From an uncultured Pseudomonadales bacterium (GTDB lineage: Bacteria; Pseudomonadota; Gammaproteobacteria; Pseudomonadales; Azotimanducaceae): 64,000 nt of DNA. How positions within the stretch are numbered: the first letter of the stretch is position 1; every line of letters begins with the position of its first letter. The stretch spans positions 3,394,291 through 3,458,290 of the forward strand of contig OY282460.1 in NCBI GenBank assembly GCA_958296295.1, given 5' to 3'. The notes under the pieces were generated by a model. The model saw only the letters and a list, made by a program, of their open reading frames with translations, had not been told where the DNA came from and ran no database searches. Shown piece after piece: positions 58,201 through 64,000 of this stretch. Both the position numbers and the translations under genes were made by a program.

Positions 58201-58928
58201 GCAATTTCGTGGTGCCCACGGCCAGGGGCGGCCACTGGGGTTTCAGCAGCGCCGATGGCCAGCTTGGCGGCTTCCGGCGGGCCGACCTCGTCTCGCTGGG
58301 CGATGGCCGCTACAGCGCCGGCCTTTTCGGCACCTTCGCCAACGGCGGCAACGGCGTTCCCTACAGCCCCATCGAGCTGTACTTCGCCGGATACATCCCG
58401 CCCGAAGAGGTTCCAGACCTCTGGGTGGCGGCCGACGGGGCTTGGGTGGTGCGCAACGACGCGCTGGTGCGCACCGAGGACGGCCACGGCATCTTCACGG
58501 CCAACGACGTGCGCGACTACGCCATCGAGGACCTCATCGCGGAGCACGGGCCTCGGGTGCCGGCGATGGCGGACGCGCAGTGGGGCCATCGCGCCGCGGT
58601 GGTGCTCTTGGTGGACGACGACAATCCCGCCACCGACGAGCAGCTGGAGTGGGTGAGCGAACAGGCCACCGTGTTCAGCAATCCGCAAAACGACGACAGC
58701 CGACTCTACAACTACTTCGAGGCCACCGGCGGCCGCGGCACGATCACGATGGACGGCTTGGCCACGTTGCGCAAAGGGGCGGCGAGCGACCCGCGCCCGC
58801 CACCCTCGTTCGGCACCGCGCCGCCACCGCAACACTGCTGGTTGACAGCCGACGGACGCGTGATCCACCGCCCGGCGGCTGCCCGCGCCGCGCATGGTGG
58901 CAAACGCGCGCCCTGGCGGGCGCGTTGA
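55281..58928 (+). CDS. Secreted protein: four repeat domains, twelve LRRs and an HELLH putative metallopeptidase domain
   Basis: 1215 residues from ATG at 55281, with GAGGAG ahead; the longer frame from 54831 lacks a signal. A signal peptide (VAVATFLLTGLGCWTSHA) is followed by four about 110-residue repeats (to about 490) with HFNSKDLENGNADKGLSGAV- and GDGVGKWRLTV-type phrases. Residues about 530-800 hold twelve 22-residue SDS22/internalin-like LRRs of the form N-x-I-x-DISPLAxLTxL. The C-terminal about 370 residues contain LHELLHAWGNF (zinc-binding HExxH at about 967-971) and YSPIELYFAGYIPPEEVPDL, which suggests a secreted zinc metallopeptidase. The third zinc ligand was not identified with certainty. 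It could be surface adhesion or protein-processing machinery. A decayed paralogue of the repeat part lies at 607-1525. Confidence 0.78.
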   Translation: MNRVWHPVAVATFLLTGLGCWTSHAATHQTVSLFPSARSAVEGFVRVVNQSREAGSVRVTAVDDSGVRRGEATLALEPGQTRHFNSKDLENGNADKGLSGAVGAGTGDWRLQLASELKFEAFAYLRAADDLLSSVHDLVVGGEVAFFNPASNRSQVSELRLVNTDDRPIAVTIRGVDDSGRSPGGDVELSIPAGAARTLTAPQLEAGSDGIIGMLGDGVGKWRLTVSAERPVGVMSLLRTPTGHLTNLSTAPAPGSGGAHAVHVFAAADDAKRQGFVRVINPSAAAGDVQVTAIDDNGRRYGPVTLTIGGSQVAHFNSNDLENGNPAKGFAAGVGDGEGDWRLSLASDLPISVHAYMRTPDGFLTSTHDLVPRVEKTHHVPTFNPASNTTRQGRLRLVNPGDEEAQVTIRGVDDRGAARSAGVRVSLAAGASRTLTASTLERGGDDVEGGLGDGVGKWRLTVETEQPIDVLSLLSTPAGHLANLSTRPDANDDPRNVHIPDQKLREAIAAALDKGPQDVIGAADMEALAELRANNAGIRDLTGMQYATGLALLDLKFNQISDIGHLARLTGLRSLTIWANAVSDISAVAGMTALEHFDADRNGISDISPLRRLTGLRELYLHWNRVADISVLAQLPGLRKAHMFGNRISDLSALSQLTELTELGLAYNAITDVSPLSGLTSLSWLHLGNNTIEDIAPLARLTGLGFLALSGNLISDISPLRELISLGRLELANNRIVDISALAKLEYLEHLDLDSNLIVDISVLAGLPSIAYLHLSFNRIVDISPLAGLRNLLELTLEANQVASLEPLTRIGGRGASARVNVRENPLDEASLQTHIPALRAAGMTVQVTEPYADDDDFPGSRLTMLHNDNVLVLHVPDAGADLAFDAYARDVYRWFEDSFDYLLFLSNLDDVPRAIGYYGVFIPVMNDTSGLGQSRYFDRRFGSGGKLRGVIHFPYRDGLLYGPGLHELLHAWGNFVVPTARGGHWGFSSADGQLGGFRRADLVSLGDGRYSAGLFGTFANGGNGVPYSPIELYFAGYIPPEEVPDLWVAADGAWVVRNDALVRTEDGHGIFTANDVRDYAIEDLIAEHGPRVPAMADAQWGHRAAVVLLVDDDNPATDEQLEWVSEQATVFSNPQNDDSRLYNYFEATGGRGTITMDGLATLRKGAASDPRPPPSFGTAPPPQHCWLTADGRVIHRPAAARAAHGGKRAPWRAR

Positions 58929-58976
58929 CAGTTTTGCTGCGCAAGCAAGAGAGAGCGCAGGCGAGTCCCGGTGCGA

Positions 58977-59450
58977 ATGCCGGAAGGCCGCGAACTTCTG
59001 CTCTCACCGGGCAAGCACAACGAACTTCAGAAGGCGGTGGTCGAAGCGTTCGCGCCCCGTTTCGCCCCCGGCGCGAAGTTGCTCTACTTGGGGGACACCG
59101 AAGACAAGAACCTCTGGTTGGACCACGATGGCTTGGCCCGTGTGGGAATTGCCATCGCAAAGCACGACAAACCACCCGATGTGATTCTCCACGACGAAGA
59201 ACGCGAATGGATCTCTTTCGTCGAGGCCGTGACATCGCACGGCCCGGTCACGCCGAAACGCTTGATCGAGTTGACGGAGATGGCGGAGCAAGCCGCGGTT
59301 GGTCTGGTTTTCGTCACGGCCTTTCCCGACGCTGCGGAGTTTCGCAGGCACATGGCCGCGATCGCGTGGGAGACCGGGGTGTGGATGGCGGACACGCCGG
59401 ACCATATGATTCACTTCAACGGGGATCGTTTTCTCGGCCCGCGGCGCTGA
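58977..59450 (+). CDS. BsuBI/PstI-type restriction endonuclease, C-terminal catalytic domain only
   Basis: 157 residues from ATG at 58977 (GTG at 58971 is possible). It matches the catalytic C-terminal domain of the BsuBI/PstI family (PF06616): LLSPGKHNELQKAVVEAFAP, LYLGDTEDKNLWLD, KPPDVILHDEEREWISFVEA, VTSHGPVTPKRLIELTEM and HFNGDRFLGPRR. The PD-(D/E)XK-like acidic and Lys residues (GDTEDKN, E-A-VTSHGPV) are present. Full-length family members are about 300 residues, with an N-terminal DNA-recognition half that is missing here, and no methyltransferase gene is adjacent. It is therefore either a truncated relic or a stand-alone nuclease. It starts only 49 bases after the preceding stop. Confidence 0.8.
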   Translation: MPEGRELLLSPGKHNELQKAVVEAFAPRFAPGAKLLYLGDTEDKNLWLDHDGLARVGIAIAKHDKPPDVILHDEEREWISFVEAVTSHGPVTPKRLIELTEMAEQAAVGLVFVTAFPDAAEFRRHMAAIAWETGVWMADTPDHMIHFNGDRFLGPRR

Positions 59451-59540
59451 GCCTGGGTTTGATTGTCTGTTGCGCCGCCGGCGAGGCGTGCCTCGACCGG
59501 GAAAGCGCCGTTCAACACGCACGAGTGCGCGCGCTTCGGG

Positions 59541-61868
59541 TTACCGATAATTCCAGCTCAAGCGCACGCCCCAGGTCCTGGGGGTGCCGCCCACAGCCAC
59601 TGTTGCCAGCGTACCGATGGGGCCGACCAAGTCGAAGTACGTTGCGCCGGTGAGATTCTTGCCGAAGGCGGTGACGCGCAGCGCCTCGCCTCGCAGCGAA
59701 AGCGTGGCGCTCAAGTCCAAGAGGCCGTAGGCGTCGTGGGTGAGGAACGGATCGTTGCGGGCATCTCCATGGGCCCAATCCTGCCACGCATAGGAAGCGC
59801 GCAACATCAGGCTGGCACCGCCAAATGCCGTCCATGGCCGCTCGTATTGCGCCGCGAAATACGCTGTCCACCGCGGCGCTTGGGCGAAGTCAAGATTTTT
59901 GGCCAGCGCGTCGTCGATGCTGGGTTGGTAGACGCCATCGTTGTTCGCGTCGAAATTGCGGAACTCGTCGTATCGCGCATCCGTGAGCCCAACCGCAACT
60001 TCCAAGGTCAAGCCGGGTGACGGTTTCATCAACAACTCCGCCTCGAAACCGCTAATCGTCGCGTCCGCCGCGTTCAGCACCACTTGCTCGTTGCCGGACC
60101 CGGCCAGCGGGTTGGCCACCACCTGCTGAATGTCCGCGTAGTCGCTTAAGAACGCGGCGATGTTGGCCTGCACGCGACCGTTCCAGAGGGCGGACTTGAG
60201 GCCGACCTCCCAAGACCCGACGGTCTCCTCGTCGGCGGGGCCGAGGGTGGCCGCTCGTTGCGCTCGCGAGTTGTAGGTGCCGCTGCGAAAACCGGTGGTC
60301 CAGCTAGCGTAGGCCATGGAGACGTCGTTGAGATCAACATGCACCGCGACCTTCGGCTCGAAGTGCTGCCAGTCTTTGCTGGCGTCGATGCGCGTCGTGC
60401 AAGCCGAGAAGTCCAAAGCGCAGGTGCCGGGCGGGCTGAAGACGATGGCTTTGTTCTCGGTGGAATACCGGCCGCCCAACACCACGCCAACCGCCTCGCT
60501 CAGCTTGTAGGTGCCTTGCGCGAACACGGCGGCCATGGTGTGTTCCATGTCGATCACCGCGGCTTGATCAATGTCGTCAACGCCAGCCAGAATCGCCCGG
60601 CGCTCGCCGATGCGATAGGACTGATCGAAGTAGGAAACGCCCGCAACGAATTCCACCGTTTCGGAAAACGACGAAGCGTAGCGGATCTCCGTGCTTAGCT
60701 GTTGTTGATCTTCCTCGTTCTGGGGAAAGTGGAAGATGGTGAACGGCGTGCCGTCGAAATCCGAACTGGTGTCGAATCGCACCTCGCGATAGCCCACCAC
60801 CGAAGTGACGAGACCGTGTCCCACATCCCAGTCGAGCTCGCCTATCACCTGCCATGTTTCGATGTCGTTCTCGCCGCCAACGTCGTTGTTGAGCTCGAAA
60901 GCGCCGGCGGGCTCGCGGTAGCCGTAGACGGTCTGCGCCTCTTTGAGGTCGCGTGGATTGGCGAGGTTGCGCACCGCCGCCGAGCCGCCGGTATCCTTCG
61001 TGTACTGCGTTCGCACGATCAACTCCGCCGCATCGGCGAGCTTCAACGACACGCTCGGCCGCACCGAGATCAGGTCGATGTCCGGTTTGCTGCCCCGCGG
61101 ATTGTCGGGTTGCGCAAAGGGCCCGGCGAACGTGCCGCCGTTGTTGTCTTGCCAATAGCCGTCGCGGCGGCGGGACAACACCGCCAGCCGAACGGCAAGA
61201 ACATCGCCGATCCGAGAGGTCTCGGCACTCGCCGCCAGATCGACGCGGCGGTAGTCGCCAACGGTGATCCGCACTTCCGCGCCGGGCTCTCCGGCAGGGC
61301 TTTTGCTGTGCGCCACGACGGCGCCACCCGTGACGTTGCGACCAAGCAATGTGCCTTGCGGCCCGCGCAGCACTTCCAAAGACGCCAAATCGAACGTCTC
61401 CAACGAGGCCGCGGCGCCGTAGCCGATGTACATGCCGTCCACGAATATGCCCACCGCCGGATCCACGGTGCGGGTGCTGCCGCCAACCCCAATGCCGCGA
61501 ATATGGAAATTCGGAAAGCCGGTGAATGTGGACGCCAAGTGGAGCGAGGCGTTGGGCACCAGTCGGCCGATGTCCGGCAAGTCTTCGGCCAAAGCCAGTT
61601 CGATTCTGTTCTCGTCGAAGGCGGTGATGGCTGCGGGCGTCTCTTGGAGCAGTTCGTTCGCCGCCTTCTTGCTGGAAGCAACGGTGATCTCCTCGATGGA
61701 TGCTCCAATCTCGGCCGGACCGGCCGAAGCCGCTTCCGCAAGCGCGTGCCCGCACGCGCCGAGGCATGTTGCCGCGACGGCAAGTTGCATCCAGCAGGCA
61801 CCAAGGGCCCTGCCGGTGGAACCCCCAGGCCACGCCAAGCTTCTCAGTAGCTTCGCCAACCACGCCAT
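59541..61868 (-). CDS. TonB-dependent outer-membrane receptor
   Basis: 775 residues from ATG at 61868; ATG 61790 (MQLAVAATCLGACGHALAEA) gives a cleaner signal peptide ending ALA and may be the true start. The plug domain includes a TonB-box-like EEITVASSKKAAN and PAVGIFVDGMYIGYGAAASL, then DLASLEVLRGPQGTLLGRNV. The barrel ends in a typical outer-membrane signature with final aromatic LSWNYR. Family members import siderophores, cobalamin, sugars or other ligands using TonB energy. The iron-complex-type pesticin-like layout suggests broad catabolic receptors rather than a classic siderophore receptor. No transporter partner is adjacent, so the ligand is unknown. Confidence 0.92.
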   Translation of the reverse strand: MAWLAKLLRSLAWPGGSTGRALGACWMQLAVAATCLGACGHALAEAASAGPAEIGASIEEITVASSKKAANELLQETPAAITAFDENRIELALAEDLPDIGRLVPNASLHLASTFTGFPNFHIRGIGVGGSTRTVDPAVGIFVDGMYIGYGAAASLETFDLASLEVLRGPQGTLLGRNVTGGAVVAHSKSPAGEPGAEVRITVGDYRRVDLAASAETSRIGDVLAVRLAVLSRRRDGYWQDNNGGTFAGPFAQPDNPRGSKPDIDLISVRPSVSLKLADAAELIVRTQYTKDTGGSAAVRNLANPRDLKEAQTVYGYREPAGAFELNNDVGGENDIETWQVIGELDWDVGHGLVTSVVGYREVRFDTSSDFDGTPFTIFHFPQNEEDQQQLSTEIRYASSFSETVEFVAGVSYFDQSYRIGERRAILAGVDDIDQAAVIDMEHTMAAVFAQGTYKLSEAVGVVLGGRYSTENKAIVFSPPGTCALDFSACTTRIDASKDWQHFEPKVAVHVDLNDVSMAYASWTTGFRSGTYNSRAQRAATLGPADEETVGSWEVGLKSALWNGRVQANIAAFLSDYADIQQVVANPLAGSGNEQVVLNAADATISGFEAELLMKPSPGLTLEVAVGLTDARYDEFRNFDANNDGVYQPSIDDALAKNLDFAQAPRWTAYFAAQYERPWTAFGGASLMLRASYAWQDWAHGDARNDPFLTHDAYGLLDLSATLSLRGEALRVTAFGKNLTGATYFDLVGPIGTLATVAVGGTPRTWGVRLSWNYR

Positions 61869-62002
61869 CCTGATCCACCGACAACTACGACCTCGAACGG
61901 AAGCCCTTGATCTTGGTGGTGATAGGCAGCATAACATCAGCGCGCCAAGCGACCTGCATCCCGCTCGCACGCAAACGCGAGAAACCCAAGAGGAGGCCCA
62001 GA

Positions 62003-62464
62003 ATGCATCGTCCACAATCGCCCCAACCTAATCTCTACGCGGCGACGCCAACCCCGGAGGCGGAAGGTGGGGCCACTATCGTTTTCCGAGATATGCCGGA
62101 GGCCATCACCTACGGTGCCGATGACGAAGAGGTGAGGATCATGGCCGGCGAGGTGCTTGAGCTTGCGGTGGCGGAGCGCATGGACCGGGGGGAGAAAGTG
62201 CCCACGGCCAGCGCCGCCAAGCCGGGCGACATTCTGGTTCAGCTGCGTCCGTTGCTGGCCGCCAAGGCTGCCCTCCACAATGCGCTGCAGCGGAGCCAGA
62301 CCACGAAGTCGGACTTGGCCCGGCGGCTCCAAGTAGACGAAGCAGTTGTCCGGCGCATGCTCCAGCCGCGCCGAGCGACGCGGATCGACAATCTCGCCGA
62401 GGCGCTTGAAGCGCTAGGCGCGACCTTGCAGGTCACTGTGGTACCGGAACGCCGAGTGGCATAG
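62003..62464 (+). CDS. HicB-family antitoxin-like protein
   Basis: 153 residues from ATG at 62003, with GAGGAGG seven bases ahead. The N-terminal partial RNase-H-like HicB domain shows IVFRDMPEAITYGADDEEVR (the family's PE-x3-G-D-x-x-E pattern). The C-terminal helix-turn-helix is SDLARRLQVDEAVVRRMLQP, then IDNLAEALEALGATLQV. HicB binds and neutralises the HicA mRNA interferase and autoregulates. No HicA gene (usually about 60 codons, upstream) is visible between it and the divergent TonB receptor, so this is a solitary antitoxin, as is common in environmental genomes. Confidence 0.82.
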   Translation: MHRPQSPQPNLYAATPTPEAEGGATIVFRDMPEAITYGADDEEVRIMAGEVLELAVAERMDRGEKVPTASAAKPGDILVQLRPLLAAKAALHNALQRSQTTKSDLARRLQVDEAVVRRMLQPRRATRIDNLAEALEALGATLQVTVVPERRVA

Positions 62465-62585
62465 TTCAACCGGGTACTTGCGCATCCTGCGGGCGCGTCG
62501 CAGTTCGCCGCGCGAAATGTTTGGCGCGACGGTGGCGTAGGTGTGGGGCGTGACCGTCAGGCGTTCGGCGGTCACCGTCGGGTGT

Positions 62586-63641
62586 TCAGCGGTATTTTGC
62601 CATCGCTGGCGACTGGGTGATAGCCAGGTTCGTTCCGTCGCGGGTGGCGAACAGCGCGGCGATGGCGTGGCGTGTCGCGAAGGCCTCCCCGCGCGCGGCG
62701 CCCATCACCAAGAAGGCGGTGGCGAGCGCGTCGGCTTCCCGCGCCGTTTCGGCCACCACGGTGACCAAAGCGGTGTCGTGGTCTGCGGGGTAGCCCGTGC
62801 GCGGGTCTATGACGTGCCCCGCGCGCGCGCCGTCCGCGGCGTCGAACCGCGGGCGTTGCCGATAGTCGCCCGAAGTGGCCACCGCGCCCTCGGTCACCTT
62901 TAGAACGGCCAAGCGTCCGCCGAGCGGCGATTCCACGCCGACGTGCCACGGGCCGCCGCCCGGGCTTGCGCCGGCCACCCGGACTTCTCCGCCGATTTCG
63001 ATCAGAAACGCCGCGCAACCCGCCGCTCGCACGGTTCGGGCGAGCTCGTCCACCGCGTGGCCCTTGGCCAGCGCGGACAGATCCAAAGCCACCGGCGCGA
63101 GCTTCTCCAAGCGCGGCGGTTGCCTTTCGTGCCGCACCCGGTCGTGGCCCACTTCGCCGAGCGCCGCTTGGATGTCGGCGGCGGTGGGCGGCACGGACGA
63201 GGCGTCCGCGCCGAATCCCCAAAGCGCGACCAGCGGCGCCACCGTGGCGTCGAACGCCCCGCCGGTGAGGGTCGAGTAGCGCCGCGCCGCCGCCACCACG
63301 TCCACCACTTGCTCGGCCACGCGCACCGGCTCTCCCACAGGGGCGCGGTTGAAGGCGACGAGCTCGGAACTGGCGTCGTAGGTGGACATCTGACGGTTCA
63401 CCTCGGCGAGCACCGATTCCACTTGCGGGCGCGCAAGCCCGCAGTCCGCTTGGATGGAATAGGTTGTGCCCATGGTGTGGCCGTCCACGCGCTCGTAGCC
63501 GCAGCCGAGGACGAGCAGCGTCGGCAACAGCCCTGCCGCGAGGGCGCGGCGGCTGCGCCGAACGGTTCGCCGGCGAGGGCCGCCTCGCCACCGCAGGGCC
63601 GATTCGCCCCGCCGGTTTCGCCGGTTCCGTTTACTCGCCAT
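62586..63641 (-). CDS. apbE: FAD:protein FMN transferase (ApbE) lipoprotein
   Basis: 351 residues from ATG at 63641. A basic N-terminus leads to a lipobox ending LLVLGCGYE with the lipidated Cys near residue 47. Family blocks: [37 protein letters not shown] with the FAD-binding Lys-Gly, [25 protein letters not shown] and a Mg-binding Thr/Asp region near [12 protein letters not shown]. ApbE flavinylates Thr residues of periplasmic proteins such as NqrB/NqrC and RnfG subunits. No nqr or rnf genes are in the window. It is divergent from guaB with a 45-base gap. Confidence 0.93.
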   Translation of the reverse strand: MASKRNRRNRRGESALRWRGGPRRRTVRRSRRALAAGLLPTLLVLGCGYERVDGHTMGTTYSIQADCGLARPQVESVLAEVNRQMSTYDASSELVAFNRAPVGEPVRVAEQVVDVVAAARRYSTLTGGAFDATVAPLVALWGFGADASSVPPTAADIQAALGEVGHDRVRHERQPPRLEKLAPVALDLSALAKGHAVDELARTVRAAGCAAFLIEIGGEVRVAGASPGGGPWHVGVESPLGGRLAVLKVTEGAVATSGDYRQRPRFDAADGARAGHVIDPRTGYPADHDTALVTVVAETAREADALATAFLVMGAARGEAFATRHAIAALFATRDGTNLAITQSPAMAKYR

Positions 63642-63686
63642 CGCGCGGCGCGTATAGTGCGTCCTCCACGCCGCCAAGGGCCCGCA

Positions 63687-64000
63687 ATGCTGAGGATCGA
63701 GCACGAAGCCCTCACCTACGACGATGTCCTCTTGGTGCCCGCCTACTCCCAAGTGCTGCCTTCGGAAGTGGACGTCGGCACCCGCTTGACGCGGGACATC
63801 GCGCTCAACATTCCCCTCGTGTCCGCCGCCATGGACACGGTGACCGAGGCCGGCCTCGCCATCGCCGTGGCGCAGGAAGGCGGTCTGGGCGTCGTTCACA
63901 AGAACATGCCGCTCGAAGCCCAGGCGCGCGAAGTGCGAACGGTGAAGAAGTACGAGAGCGGCGTCATCCGCGACCCCATCGTGATCAACCCGGAAGCCAC
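63687..64000 (+). CDS. guaB: IMP dehydrogenase, partial at window edge
   Basis: The first 104 codons from ATG at 63687, continuing past the window. [20 protein letters not shown], then the IMPDH core strands [20 protein letters not shown] and [18 protein letters not shown] are diagnostic. The [18 protein letters not shown] segment is the entry to the CBS subdomains. The enzyme oxidises IMP to XMP in guanine nucleotide synthesis. The catalytic Cys loop lies outside the window. Confidence 0.96.
   Translation, partial: MLRIEHEALTYDDVLLVPAYSQVLPSEVDVGTRLTRDIALNIPLVSAAMDTVTEAGLAIAVAQEGGLGVVHKNMPLEAQAREVRTVKKYESGVIRDPIVINPEA

Noticed and set aside
1..64000. CRISPR array, tRNA or rRNA genes
   Set aside because: No regularly spaced short direct repeats and no recognisable tRNA arms or rRNA segments were seen on either strand, though small RNAs cannot be excluded by eye.

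Overview
GC-rich DNA from what is probably a gammaproteobacterium (inference). The core genes are an adjacent sucA-sucB pair, an ApbE lipoprotein, a TonB-dependent receptor and the start of guaB. Together they indicate a Gram-negative aerobe with an outer membrane. No rRNA, tRNA or CRISPR array was seen. The species cannot be named from the sequence.

About 44 kb (3.4-47.7 kb) is a multi-module, much rearranged lasso-peptide (RiPP) locus. It has every canonical part. There are five candidate precursors (5464-5637 on -, 20366-20548 and 20861-21034 on +, 46964-47146 and 47511-47687 on -). There are three intact asparagine-synthetase-like cyclases (5773-7638, 14210-16090, 40116-41954) and at least three wrecked copies. 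There are three PqqD-type leader-binding proteins, one of them truncated, one B2 leader peptidase fused to a nucleotidyltransferase-like domain (31862-33625), and an ABC exporter broken by one frameshift (29911-31865). Tailoring genes are unusually rich: two HPr-kinase-like kinases (one fused to a sulfotransferase), sulfotransferases of two types (four domains), five glycosyltransferase domains in intact genes, an SGNH hydrolase, a 2OG-Fe(II) oxygenase and an aspartyl/asparaginyl-hydroxylase-like protein.

Layout. 0-3.4 kb: AlbA_2-type protein (cut by the window edge), a decayed secreted repeat protein and a TlpA-like lipoprotein. 3.4-9.6 kb (- strand): RRE, dead cyclase, live cyclase, precursor, kinase-sulfotransferase fusion, with oxygenase and B2 scars upstream. 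9.8-14.1 kb: two cyclase pseudogenes around an AAA-ATPase/PDDEXK gene. 14.2-23.3 kb (+): cyclase, sulfotransferase, glycosyltransferases, SGNH protein and two precursors, meeting an oxygenase-RRE pair head-on. 24.7-29.6 kb: insertion sequences, a second AAA-ATPase copy, toxin-antitoxin and transferase fragments. 29.9-33.6 kb: exporter and B2. 34-40 kb: one 2005-residue protein in which nine plant-receptor-like LRR modules are inserted into an O-antigen-ligase/polymerase-like membrane protein. 40.1-47.7 kb (-): a second complete-looking lasso operon. 48-64 kb: phytanoyl-CoA dioxygenase family protein, sucA/sucB, decayed small genes, a secreted LRR protein with an HELLH motif, a BsuBI/PstI-type endonuclease fragment, a TonB receptor, HicB, apbE and guaB.

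Working model (inference). A PqqD protein presents each precursor leader. The single B2 protein cuts it. A cyclase closes the ring. Products may then be phosphorylated, sulfated, glycosylated or hydroxylated before export. The adjacent ligase-like LRR protein raises the possibility that a glycosylated product, or the cell's polysaccharide, is handled at the periplasmic face.
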